Positions 12,498 to 24,070 of a stretch of 64,000 nt of DNA are shown here, piece after piece. The notes below the pieces were generated by a model. That model was not told the DNA's origin. It made no database searches and saw nothing but the letters and a program-made list of their open reading frames with translations. This DNA comes from Owenia fusiformis (Eukaryota; Annelida; Polychaeta; Sabellida; Oweniidae). Location of the stretch: contig CAIIXF020000006.1 of assembly GCA_903813345.2 (NCBI GenBank), positions 15,690,348 through 15,754,347 of the forward strand, written 5' to 3'. Within the stretch, counting starts at the first letter, position 1, and the number at the start of each line of letters is the position of its first letter. Both the position numbers and the translations under genes were made by a program.

Positions 12498-13014
12498 ACT
12501 GTTCCACAACTGGATGACTCTAACTGCAGTTAGCTTCATTCAAGATGGTTGCCGAGATCATTTCGTTTTCGATAAACCTCCGATTTCGGCTAAAATAAGT
12601 TGAATCTGGATTCCAAATGTTTCGCCATGCAAATTAATAAAGCTACGATGGTAAATAACCACAAATAAATGCTCAAACAACCGCGATATTGGAGAATTTT
12701 AAAGAAAACGGCTTCACTTAGAATGACTCTAACTGAAGTTGATGATGACGTCATGATGGCGTAGATCATCAACTTCAGTTAGAGTCATTCTAAGTGAAGT
12801 CGTTTTCTTTAAAATTCTCTAATATTATGGGTGTTAGAGCATTCATTTGTGGTTGAATACAATCATAGTTTTATTAATTTGCATGGCGAAACTTTTGGAA
12901 TCAAGATTCAACTTAGTTTAGCTGAAATCGGAGGTTTATCGAAAACGAAAGAATTTAGGCAACCATCTTGAATGAAGCTAACTGCAGTTAGAGTCATCCA
13001 GTTGTGGAACAGTG
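12498..13014. mobile_element. Foldback element, 517-bp near-perfect palindrome
   Basis: The two arms are about 250 bp each, starting CACTGTTCCACAACTGGATG and mirrored at the right end, separated by only about 18 bp (GACGTCATGATGGCGTAG). Identity between arms is high, with a few mismatches and small indels. Each arm also contains the self-palindromic CTAACTGCAGTTAG. There is no coding potential. This is the form of a foldback transposon or long-TIR MITE; clear flanking duplications were not identified. Confidence 0.75.
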
Positions 13015-13404
13015 ATGAGGTTGAAAGCACTCACTGGTAGATATTTGTATTTAAAACTTGATTTAATTGTTATACAGACCAACAATGCACCAACCTCATA
13101 AGTTAAAATCCATCATCACTTTAAAAAAGCATTTAAGATAGTTATTGTGGCATAACCTATTTTTACACAGGTCCATCAACAATTTTTGCATGTTCCAACA
13201 AAATATGAGCAAAACAGGTGATATAACACTGTCTCTTCACAGTTATTATATTAACACAGCATTCCTATTTTTTTTGACTGTCTGACAGGCCTAACTGTTG
13301 ATTAGTTACTTAATAACAATACATTTAAATAGCAATTTCCAAAGTTTGGTGACTGTTAACAAAATATTTCTTTACACTTAATCATTGTCTATTTGATTAA
13401 AATG

Positions 13405-13754
13405 TACCCTGCGTGCAGAGTCTAGTTATAAACTACCCTCTGCCTAGTATAGACTATATTACAATTTAGCAGCCCCGCCCCAAAGATTGGTGCCTGTGCC
13501 AGCCCTAATAATAAATCATTTAAAATCGACCACGCTGAGACTTTCTCAACCAGTCAGCAAAGTGGAAGGAACATGTGCTAAATGCATGCTCATTAACTAT
13601 GCGGTGATGTCAGAAGAAATGACCATATAGAATGCCGTCTGTATTTCAACGACAAACTCTGATTGGCTCAGCGAGATCTACGTTTATTGTAAACTGAAAG
13701 AGTGAAGATGAAGCTCTCTTTTAAGAAGTGAAGTCGAACGAATGCAAATGGTAG
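13405..13754 (+). mobile_element. hAT-like MITE, copy 1, TSD TTAAAATG
   Basis: The element opens TACCCTGCGTGCAGAGTCTA and closes ATGCAAATGGTAG, with a short inverted terminus (TACCCT against CTACC). TTAAAATG is duplicated perfectly at 13397-13404 and 13755-13762. A second copy with its own perfect 8-bp duplication is at 56376-56754. Inside are CCAAT-type sites, TGATGTCA, GACCATATAG and, at the right end, the octamer ATGCAAAT. Confidence 0.85.
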
Positions 13755-14369
13755 TTAAAATGTGTGTGTCAGTTTAATTTGACCTGTGATAAAAACACTA
13801 CCTATATTAAAAGCTTTATTAGATACAATATAATTGCCATTTTGTTCAATCAATTTGTGGGTTCAAGACTAACTATACACAATTGTTTCATTTTATCATA
13901 TTTGTTTATTTTTCTTACACTGATATTAAATATTCATATGGTAAAGATGACTTAATCATTTAAGTTATATAATACTGTTGATCACAACACTATAAACTAC
14001 TTTATAAAGGATGCAGTGAATGTTTACCAATAAGTTGAAGGACCACTTTATTTGTGCAGCCCAAAGATAAAAGACCTGGTGAAGGTAACTTTTCATTGTC
14101 AATATTGGAATAATAAATAGCATGCCAGAAATAGTGTAGATAGACTTGTTAATATGACATTTATTAATGCAAATTGAACAAGTACAATCATATGTAGCAG
14201 GCATTCTAATAGTTGTCACATTTTTCTATTCTCTTCTGTTATAATATGGATTACTAGAGATTATGGAAAACGTTTGACCAAAACAAACCAAAAAAGTACC
14301 ATGAATTTATTGATCTATATTATGTCTGTAACATACAAAACTACCAAAACTTTACTTAAAAATTTCTTT

Positions 14370-16772
14370 GTATTTTTAGGTGATTCATCTCAGAATTCAA
14401 ATGACTTAACTGATGCAATCTTAGCTCCAATCAATTATGCAGCTGTAGAGACATTTAAAATTAAAAAATTGTCTAAATGAAAATCTAAATTTCCTGTTAA
14501 CGGATGGTTTATGGATGAGTATAAAGCATTGAAAAAGAAAGTCCATATGGCAATTAAGCAAAATAAAGGAGATGAAGAAATATCAGAATTAAATAAACAA
14601 TATAATCAAGTCAGACAAAGAGAGAAAAGAAATTTCAAGTCAAATCTTTTAAACCAACTAGTACTAAATACAGTGTATGTCTAAATGTCCTACCAAATTT
14701 TGGAAGATGCTGCATGCCATTCCCGGAAATTCAACTCATGACATACCTATTTCTCCTCATGTATTATTTTCAGCATTTAAAAATTTAGCTATATATATAT
14801 AATATATATTCTTTTATTGACTCTTATATATGTCAGTCTCTCCGACACATGGGTCACTATACAGTTATTTACATGTGTTTTATATACAAATATACAGTCA
14901 TAAGCAAAATGGAAAAATACAAAATCATTACATCATGATTCTAATGTAGTGTTGATGTATACATTCAGACTGAAAACACCTTTTCAAATAGGCTTGACAA
15001 ACATGATTGCTACAAAATGTACATTCTATGATACAAACTAAATTTACAAATATTTACAAACTTATACAATGTTAGAGACTAGATTACATTGTTACAATCT
15101 ATGAGGAATTTGGCAAAATATTTTAATATGTTAATTTTGCTGTTCATGATCTCCTTTATTAAAAATTCAGGCATTAAGGTGCTAATAGGAATATTTTCAG
15201 CTAGTGTTTTGAAGAATATTGCTCTCTGGTTTGTATAAGAAGGGCAGTAAAAAATTAAATGTAGTTCATCTTCTATTTGATTTAGGTTACAATTTAAACA
15301 GAGTCTATCTTTTAGTTGTATCTTTTGTCCATCTTTCTTTTTGTGTCTACCTATTTCAGCTGTACCTCCGCAGATTGATTATTTCAATGAAAAGTTCTTT
15401 GAAAAAATGCAAATCTTTATTCATGATTCTGAGAACATATCCTTAGATGAACCAATAGATTTATTAAGTGACATTATTATAAATGGTCCTATTCAAACCT
15501 CTGAGGTTTGTATGGCTTTAAAACGTATCAATTCTAATCGATCAACAGGTATAGCTGGCATACCTTCAGATATTATCAAAAATTAAGAAAGTCTTATTGT
15601 GCCCTTTACAGCACTCTTTTACAACATCTTTGACAAAGGGGATTATCCAGATAAATGGAGCATTGGAATGCTTTCACCATCATTTAAGCAAGGAAGTCGA
15701 TTCTCTCCTGATAATTATAGAGGAATAAATGTACTCGCAACTCTTGGAAATGTTTTTGACTCAGACCCTTTTCAAGGAGCTTATAAACATGACAGGCGAA
15801 CTACGCATAACATCTTTATTTTAAGGTCTCTCATAAATAAATTCAGTCGACAGAAGAAAACACTCTATACATGCATGATTGATTTTAGAGAAGCTTTTGA
15901 CTATACTGATAGAAAAGTCCTCTTTTATAAACTATGAAAGTTTGGTATACTCCCAAAAACCAAAATGTTCAAAATTATTGAAAGTATGTACAAAAAATCT
16001 AAATCTTGTCTTAAGCTGCAAGATGGTATATCATCATGCTTTAATACAGATATTGGTGTAATGCAAGGAAGTGCATTGAGTACGTTATTGTTTAATCACT
16101 TTATCGATGATCTGAGAAATAATCTGCCCTCAAACTCAAGTAAAACTTGAAAATACTTTTATAAACCATCTTCTGTGGGTGGACGACCTTGTACTAATAA
16201 CTAACTCAAGAAAAGGACTCCAAGAACAGCTTGATGCATTATTTAAATATTGTACAGAATACCGTTTAATTGTAAACACAGTTAAAACCAAAGCTCTACT
16301 TTGTGATTCGAAGAATAAAGACCATGAACCTTTTATGTTTAATAATCAAACAATTGAACAAGTCAATGAATATAAATACCTTGGCTGTGTCTCAAGTCAT
16401 AATAACAAGTTTGATAAAAATTCCAACCATTTGAAAGAACAAGCAAGAAAAGCCTATTTCAAGATAAAACAACAATACAATAAATTTAATGATATCCCGC
16501 TTAGTATCGCTTTGCATTTGTTCGATACACTTATTTTGCCGATTCTCCATTATGGTTCTGAGATATGGCTAGATCATAAACAAATGAAGTCAATTGAAAC
16601 AATCAATCTTAAGTTTTTAAAATCAGTTTTATGTGTAAAGCCTCAGACATCAACACATGCAGTTTATGGTGATTTAGGCCATTATCCATTGTATATAAAA
16701 TTTGAAGTACAACAATTCTCAAAATCGCTGTTCCCTCTTCAAAAGAGGAGACGCGAAAATCTTTCCTTATAA
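14370..16772 (+). mobile_element. Dead LINE (non-LTR retrotransposon) with reverse transcriptase
   Basis: A non-LTR retrotransposon ORF2 is readable in pieces through several frames. 14370-14690 gives the linker upstream of the RT (a Lys/Gln-rich helix after WFMDEYKALKKKV). 15355-15583 gives the RT entry with the NRSTGIAGIPSDII motif. 15596-15937 gives SPDNYRGI and the catalytic-palm block MIDFREAFD. 15965-16150 gives GVMQGSALSTLLF. 16167-16772 gives LWVDDLVLI, the x-x-DD box, followed by the thumb and the LILPILHYGSEIW block. Stops and frameshifts separate the pieces, and a second LINE fragment is inserted at 14775-15358, so the copy is dead. Clade was not assigned. Confidence 0.8.
14775..15358 (-). 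mobile_element. Antisense LINE 3' fragment inserted in another LINE
   Basis: Read on the minus strand, 15358 down to the TAG at 15079-15081 is open and contains DRLCLNCNLNQIEDELHLIF, the C-x-x-C then E-D-E-x-H zinc-knuckle found at LINE ORF2 C-termini, followed by CPSY. Its 3' UTR runs to about 14790 and ends in an AT-rich repeat. It interrupts the reverse transcriptase reading of the plus-strand LINE, which resumes at about 15355. Confidence 0.65.
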
Positions 16773-17814
16773 GGTCAAAATATTCCCCATGATGCAGTTC
16801 GCGGAGGAACAAATTTATACTTCCTTGTTTTCCCTCATAGGTTTAACATGGGGATTTTAACACCTATTTTTCAAACGATATATTCGTTCATATTCCCGTA
16901 CGAGGGTACAGAAAAAATTATTAGAAACGGTTGATCTTTTATTAATCTTAATATAACAGCTATTTTTTTCATTGTATTGATTCATAGCGTGGTGAAAACG
17001 ATGATTGAAAAGTGAGAAAATATTCCGGAAGAGAAGGTCACATGATCAGTTGACTAGTCGCCATATTGGAAAAAACAAATTCCATTCGACTTTCAATACT
17101 TTCATGCCAATCTTACCGCACTACAAACTGCATCATCGATGAAACAACGAAATAAAAGTATTCATCATCAAATTACATCATAGAGTTACGTTGAAAACCA
17201 ACAAATAACTGAGCAGTAGACCAAAGAAGAAGCGTCGCTATTATCTAGGTCACTCTGTTCAGTGGTCCGAAAGCAAATCTATAGTACTCGTTTCCGAATT
17301 TTGTTGTTCATTGTACAATCTTTTATTGATTAAACTCGGTATACAGACTATCAAAGCAATGACAAAGAAGAATACTTTCGATGTTGTCATTGTTTTATTT
17401 AGCGTGCGGGTGTAAATACAAAATTGCATAATTAGTTTGATTTAGAACTTTCGGGTCACGCAAATAGCTAAGAGAAATGCATAGTGAGAAAATATAAACC
17501 AATCAAATTTTGTCTTTTTGAGTGCTTTTTCAGTGCATATTTGCAAACGTTCTGATTCAAAGAGCGAATCGCGAAAGGGAGAATTAAAATATTGGATTAA
17601 ACTCCTGAGACTATGCAGAAGTAATATATTATCTGAAACATATAAATATGAGCTTGAGTGTGCACACCATACACAATTTAAGTGTATATGTTTAATAGTG
17701 TACATCACACTATATAATAATTATTATTTGTAGTTAGAATAGTTGTAGTAGTAGTTTGTAGTGTTTTAGTGACTAATGGATCATGTAACTGATATAAATT
17801 GTCAATAAAAGCTA
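16773..17814. other. Intergenic, no gene seen
   Basis: No exon, TIR pair or tandem repeat was recognised. Short open frames on both strands around 17442-17733 are overlapping antisense pairs without protein-like composition. Confidence 0.4.
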
Positions 17815-18745
17815 TAATAACCAGAACAACGGCAACGCCAAAGCGTAGCGAATCCCATCGAACAGCCATAGATGGCATTTTTACAAACAAAGTATATAGC
17901 AAAAATGGCAGCCATTTTTCAAAATGGCCGCCTTCTTCCAAAAGTGCCATTAGACCATGTGCCATACTTATAGTATTCACATTCCAAATATGAACAAAAT
18001 CGCTCCACTACTTTTCAAGTTATAGTAAAATACATTAAAATGGCGGCCATTTTTCAAAATGGCCACCCTCTACCAAAAGTGCCATTACACAGTGTGCCAT
18101 GCTTATAGTATTTACATACCAAATATAAACAAAATCGCTCCACTACTTTTCGAGTTATAGTAAAATATGTTAAAATGGCTGCCATTTTTCAAAATGGCCG
18201 CCTTCTACCAAAAGTGTCATAGGACAGTGTGTCAAGCTTATAGTATTCACATACCAAATATGAACAAAATCGCTCCACTACTTTTTGAGTTATAGTAAAA
18301 TACGTTAAAATGGTGGCCATTTTTCAAAATGGTGGCCATTTTTCAAAATGGCCGCCTTCTACCAAAAGTGTGCAAAATGTGCAATGTTTATAGTATTCAC
18401 ATACCAAATATGAACAAAATCGCTCCACTACTTTTTGAGTTACAGCAAAAATCTTAAAATAACGAGTAAAGGCTGCCATTTTTCAAGATGGCTGCCATGT
18501 GCTTCTTAAATATCTACATTTCTAGCTTTATTAATGTCCTATATAATTTTTTTACATCTAAAACATATTGCTATTACAGTTTTACATATTGCACCTAAAT
18601 TACTGAAAATTCGGCACTAAAATGGCCGCCATTTTGAAATGAGCGGCCATTTTTGAAAATCTGCTTTCGAGCAGAACTTCTACCCCCATAGGGTATATGT
18701 GTACAAAATATGAACGAAATCGGGCCATATAATAATATGTCATCC
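17815..18745 (+). repeat. Tandem array with ATGGCGGCCATTTTTCAAAATGG cores
   Basis: Opens with ACCAGAACAACGGCAACGCC and AGCGTAGCGAATCCCATCGA, then about four units of roughly 130 bp. Each has GCCATTTTTCAAAATGGCCG, a CTACCAAAAGTG block, GTGTGCCATGCTTATAGTAT and ATATGAACAAAATCGCTCCA. The exit block is CATATTGCTATTACAG and GTGTACAAAATATGAACGAA. The same opening, units and exit recur at 44893-45945, so this is a defined dispersed element with an internal tandem array. Confidence 0.75.
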
Positions 18746-19287
18746 AAAACATGGATTGTTGGGAGATATACCTACATCTTCTAAAGCTATCAACTGGTAG
18801 TCAATTCAGTGATTAAGCAATTGTATATATCAACCTCTCTTAAGTGTGGTGCTGAGGTGCATGAGGTACTGGCATATAAATTCTGATCCAAATCTGACAA
18901 AAGGTTTTTGAGTTATCTCCTCTCTTCTACAGCTATTAACTGGTAGTCAATTCAGTGATTAAGCAATCATATAGATCAAACTCTCTTAAGTAAAGGTCTT
19001 ATATCCATGAGTTACTGGTATTTACTGGCATTATAAATTCTGAACCAAATCTGACAACAGGTTTTTGAGTTATCTCCTGGACAGACAGCCAAAAAAAGTA
19101 ATGGACAGACAGACAGATCAGACTAAGATATCCTGGCTGGTTGTGGATTTGGTATTACATGTACGTACATGTTGTTTAGTCTCTCTGTATACCCACATAC
19201 AAAATTGTTGAGGTTTTAAATCATATTTGTATGACGGTTAAAGTCTTTGCCATGACAGAATCTGTTAACACATACATATATATGTAC
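18746..19287. other. Intergenic with duplicated segment
   Basis: A block including AGCTATCAACTGGTAGTCAA, TTCAGTGATTAAGCAAT and GACAACAGGTTTTTGAGTTA occurs twice (about 18780-18920 and 18930-19080), a diverged tandem duplication of about 145 bp. It ends in a GGACAGACAGACAGA-like tract, as at the ends of related elements. No gene. Confidence 0.45.
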
Positions 19288-19872
19288 TAGAGGTGTCAAG
19301 TATTAACCGGTTAACCGGTTAACCGCCGATAATGCCTTGACCGGTCTGTGTTTTTATGGGCGGTTAGTTGACCGTGTATAATTCTGTTATTTCCCGCGCT
19401 TATTTTGCATGCTAATCCGTTTGGTTTTATGGTGTCAGTTTCACGTAAGCTACTCATACATTGCATAAGTCCTATAACTCCTTACAAACATCCAATCAGC
19501 AACTTTAATCCCTGCCACATTGCTTTCCCGCGCTTACTTTGCATTTTAATCTGTTTGTTTTTCAAGCGTCAGTTTCATGTGAGCTACTCATACATGTGAT
19601 AGGTCCGATAATTCCTCACAAACATCCAATCAACAACTTTAATTCCTGCCACATTGCTTTCCCGCGCTTACTTACATAGAATAGAGTAAAGCTTGACGAA
19701 CGTAAAAAATAAACGCCGATATATCATTTTTCCAGTTTTTTCAACTTTCAAGATCGAAGATGAAGATTTCATTTGAAATTATCAGTTCAAATTCCCCGCC
19801 GGTTAACCGACTTTAACCGGTAAAAACCCCCGGTTAACCGGTTAATGCTCAAGCGGTTAATTGACACCACTA
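19288..19872. mobile_element. hAT-like MITE with perfect TSD ATATGTAC
   Basis: The ends are TAGAGGTGTCAAGTATTAAC and, at the right, TTAATTGACACCACTA (TIR TAGWGGTGTCAA). Both sub-terminal regions are crowded with AACCGGTTAACCGG. The 8-bp flanks are identical, ATATGTAC (19280-19287 and 19873-19880). Inside, a 113-bp block with TTTCCCGCGCTTA and ACAAACATCCAATCA is duplicated in tandem (about 19390-19680). No transposase; non-autonomous. Confidence 0.85.
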
Positions 19873-20558
19873 ATATGTACCTTATTTACAAAGATATTTG
19901 ACACGAAACTTTTAACTATTACTAATTCTAGATAGACGCATGTTTCAATAATATTTAAATGTTGATCAACACATGGTAATTGATGATGTCAGAGGAAATT
20001 GCCTTATATAAAAAAATTGTCCTGCTGAAGATGCTCTGGTTAAGTCAAACCAATGTAAACGGTGGCTAATTCATTATGCAATAAAAAATTCTAAAGTATA
20101 TCACGATGCCACTTTCATGGATCATTTCAGAAAATCAAAATGAGGCCTACATTTAGGTTTAATTTTTTCCTTGAAATTCTCAAATATTTTTAGGGGCCTA
20201 GTACCAAAAGAGTTAATTTATCCATATATTCTCAAAGTTTGTAGTTAGTTTTTAGTTTAGGAGTCTAGGAGACAAGTTTCCTAGTTGGTACATAGACTAA
20301 TGTCAATAAAAGAAATACATGTAAATAATACCTTTCCATAATTTACTGATCACAAGTGGCAAGTGGCATTCTACTTTAATTAAGTATATGGTGCTTTTTA
20401 AGGGCAATTTATGAAGTTAATTTTCATGGAAAATAACTCTCATTAAGTAGGAGCAGAGGCTGATCACCTTAAGATGATGTTATCTATTACAAGAACTATC
20501 CATGGAAAGGCTGATCCGATCATGCACTAGGACATTTTCAAATATAGGTTGATTAATC

Positions 20559-20844
20559 ACAGGGGCGTAGCAAATGTCAAGGGGATACAAATTTTTGGGT
20601 TTGCATCATGGTGACGGGGTTCATACCCAGAATTTTTTTTAATTTTACATTAAATTACATTAAATTAGAGAGATATTATGAGAACTTTATGATATACCCT
20701 CGTATATGGTGCACTATAAGCAAGCAGTTCAAACTATAATTAGTAATGTTTTTTCAACCAATTTTACAAACTGCTTTTTCTTTTTTCATCGCACCCTCCC
20801 CCCCTCCCCCCCCCCCCCCCCCCCCCCCCTTTGCTACGCCCATG
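20559..20844. mobile_element. Small TIR element with long poly-C run
   Basis: GGGGCGTAGCAAA at the left pairs with TTTGCTACGCCC at the right. The flanks GATTAATC and GATTATTG are similar but not identical 8-mers, which would fit a hAT insertion with a decayed duplication. A poly-C tract of about 30 bases lies near the right end (20798-20829). A related, oppositely oriented copy is at 23825-24070. Confidence 0.6.
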
Positions 20845-22477
20845 GATTATTGAGGAAAGAAATAAAGTTCATTAAATCCTTTGCTGTTGCAAGTTTACCT
20901 TTTTTGAAATACATTCTGGTCAATTTATTTTTTCTCTTGAATGTTTGGTTATCAGTCATGCTTGTTGACATAACCATAGAAATACAGTTGGATTACATTC
21001 TAAAGGCTGGGAGGCAAATGGTTGAAGTAATCGCAAAACTTTTATTTTACTGAGTAACTGTACATGTACTGTCACCATCACACACAAGTTCGCTTCTTTG
21101 ATTGGTTGGTTCAGTTTTGTTTTGAACACACATGCTTTATTTGAGACTTTATATTTAGATCAAGGGTGTTGGGACAAAAAAATGTTTAGGGCTCATTAGG
21201 ATGGGAGTCTGGTTGCAGGTTACACAGACCCATTCAGATCTGCAGAAACATGCATATTGAAGTAAATATACATGCTACATGTAGGACTATACCCTGTGCT
21301 TTATTAGATTTGTTTTACCAATATGAGAAAAACTAACTCAGGAAAAGCAAACCTGGCGCAGTTTACCCCTGGCCCTAATTTGATAACTTATCAACACACA
21401 GTCAATTTTAGTTTGACTGCAGTTGTATTATTTTTCATATCAAACTGCATACATTGACTATCACTGACTATCACCAGTTGTTTGAAACAAGCTAAACCAA
21501 ATCCGCCTGAATTGTTAATCTGAATTTTCTTTGGGCCAGATTGACCAGTCACGCCACGGATGTCAGATAATAAATATAAAGTATCGGACTAGGTTTTAAG
21601 AGGCCCTACCATAGGAGAGCACGATCTAGACCCATGGACTTTTTTGGATATTGAGTTGAACCAAATATTCATGGATCTGCTTACCAACGAAGAAGTCAAA
21701 AACCCCGGCTTTGAGTGCCAATTTTGTATTTTTACTGACAGATTGAATAACTTAGACAGAATGGACAGAAACTAATCAAATTTTAATTTTTAATATACTA
21801 GGGATTTAGATAAAATACAGCTTTGTGTCAACTACTCAATACACAATTAGTTGTGGGGGTGATATAAAAAATCAACCCCACATTTACCAACCAATATACC
21901 ATATGAGCCGTGATTGGCGCCAAAGATACCACGAGTGTTAGATACATGTAACGGATCATCCACAACCATTCATACCAGAAAATGGAACAATAATATAATA
22001 GCCATACTTCAGGAGTCATATTCTGGGGGTTTGTCATTCTGGATACTAAAATTTGGGTCCATTAGTTACCATGTCAGAAAAGATAACCCACATGCATCAA
22101 GGATCCCCGTCAAAGTACAGTGAAGGTGAACCCCCACCTGATAAGACATGTAAGATATTATATTATAGGCTATGTAATATTATGCCTGCTGGGACATCAT
22201 TGGAAACCTGTGGCCATCTCTACTTATTCAAGTTGTTGTTGAACTCTACAGATCAAACTTATCTTAGATCAATCTAGCCTTACTCTAGCCTATCTTTGAG
22301 TCTTTACTTTTAGGCTAGCATACTAGGTGAATCCCACAGGAATATGTAGCACTATGTAATATAGTACAATCTGAGTCAATAGATCTGTATATATAATATC
22401 ATAATTGACTCAGATCTGACATAAGCTAGTAGCGTTACAGACTTTAGTACAGTGGGGAACATAAAGAATTACTATAG
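20845..22477. other. Intergenic, no gene seen
   Basis: No splice-consistent coding sequence, TIR pair or tandem repeat was recognised. Confidence 0.4.
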
Positions 22478-23012
22478 CTATATGAAAATTACATGCTACT
22501 GCACTTGTAATAAACTCTTACCTCAGTATATTCAGTGCTCTATTTTCTTCGTCCTAGTAAGTCCAAATATAGTGGAATTTGTGTCCATAATGACAAATAA
22601 GAACTTCAAAAGTTTAAGTGGATATTCACATGTAAATGCCGACTTTTCAAATGTTGAGGTGATTATGGTGCCCGATTACACCGCAAGGAGGATTGGCTAC
22701 CAGAATGCGACATGACACATGCCAGCTTTCAAAATGCCGTTCCGCTATTTTGAAACCTGTCACGAGTAAATAAGGTTAACTGATGTTGCATTCTGGGAGT
22801 CAATCCACCTTGCATCACAAAAATGACGATCCATGAAAACATTTGTTTAATTTGGTAGGGATTTATCCATCATTTGCAGGTATGAAGCTTTGGATTCATT
22901 TGTTGTGTATTGTGCTACTAAAGTGAACGGGAATTATTTTTCTACAGCTTGGGAGAGATTGAGACACGAAACTTAGAATTTAGCTCATTTGTTGATGGTT
23001 GAGGTTTATTTT
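22478..23012 (+). repeat. Dispersed element, copy of 51246-51779
   Basis: About 530 bp match 51246-51779 in the same orientation at roughly 85-90 percent by eye: CAGTGCTCTATTTTCT, GTCCATAATGACAAATA, AGGAGGATTGGCT, GCCAGCTTTCAAAATGCC, TGTCACGAGTAAATAAGGTT, AGGTATGAAGCTTTGGATTC. It contains an internal inverted pair (GGAGGATTGGCTACCAGAATGC against GCATTCTGGGAGTCAATCC). Short open frames in it are not genes. Confidence 0.7.
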
Positions 23013-23409
23013 TGTTCCTCACTTTAGTGCTACAAGTTCCTATGGTGAATCCCCAGGGTTTCTCATCACTTTCAACCGTATGCACATACGAACGTAATAC
23101 TCATGCAAAAAGAAAGATGATATACTTACATATTAATATGGCTGGATTCGAGTTTCACAGACCTGGGATCACTTCAAAAATAGGCTAGATCTTGATATTT
23201 CGATTTTAGTCGCTTATAAAACACAAAGGTCAAGGTCGCTAGGTAGTTAAGACTCCACCTATTGATAAAAATTTCAAAAGAATAAATCCTTGACTTCAAT
23301 AGTAAAAACACGGGTGACATCTATTTGAAAATAAAACTTATTTTAACTTCATCATTCCCTCTGGTGTTTGTGAATTATATTGGCATCTATTGCTCAACAT
23401 GGAAGAGAC

Positions 23410-23611
23410 TAGACCATATTTAAGAAATATAGACCGAAGAGCAGGGGTAATATTGTTGAATACACCCCTGAAGGCTAGGCACAAACGTTTTCGAAAGCTT
23501 TTGTGCCTAGCCCTAAGGGGTGTATTCGACGATATTACACCTGCTCTGAGGTCTATATTACGATTCGAACATGAAAACCCATCAAAATGTTTCGAATATT
23601 ATATGGTCTGC
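23410..23611. repeat. GC-rich hairpin element
   Basis: The core arms ATTGTTGAATACACCCCT and AGGCTAGGCACAAACG pair with TTTTGTGCCTAGCC and AGGGGTGTATTCGACGATAT around a short loop (TTTTCGAAAGC). Outer arms AGACCATAT and ATATGGTCT extend it, with an asymmetric extra piece on the right. The 80-residue open frame across it is a by-product of the hairpin. It is followed by a TGACGTCA site at 23633-23640. Confidence 0.65.
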
Positions 23612-23824
23612 GATTACTACGGTCCACCGTAATGACGTCACAAATTACATGTATTACCAGGGGCATTGTTCGCGAATATACCCCGGGTGAAATGTTGACT
23701 TTGTTTACAGTTTATAGAAGGCGTGAATACAGTCATTTTCGAATCATATATATCAGTAGTTGATACAAGTTCAGTTTCTTGAATTGGCATTGATTGGACA
23801 TGGCTCTCTTGACACCCCATGAGA

Positions 23825-24070
23825 AGTCCATGGGCGTAGCCAGGGATGCGATGGGTGGGATCACACCCCTCCCCCACCCCACAAAAAAGATAAAAGCAAT
23901 TTTGTAAAATTTGTTGAAAAAACATGAAAAAATATGTTTGAAATGCTTAGGACCCATATACAATGTAAATTTTGAAAAATCCAGGGGTGAACCCCATACC
24001 ACCCTTTCTGGTGCTCACTTAGCTTTTGCAAACCCAAAAGAATTGCACCCCCTTGACAATTGCTGGACGA
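23825..24070 (-). mobile_element. TIR-type repeat related to 20559-20844
   Basis: Starts ATGGGCGTAGCC and, in reverse complement, carries AATTGTCAAGGGGGTGCAAT and TTTTGGGTTTGC, matching the beginning of the 20559 element. The segment is C-rich near 23870-23885. No coding role. Confidence 0.5.

Noticed and set aside
13405-13754. LTR of a retroelement
   Set aside because: TATA-like box suggested it, but the ends are not TG...CA and the target duplication is 8 bp with TACCCT-type inverted ends.
20706-21053. 115-residue open frame with poly-Pro
   Set aside because: The proline run comes from a poly-C tract inside a small TIR element.
23390-23632. 80-residue open frame
   Set aside because: It spans a hairpin repeat and has no splice context or family resemblance.
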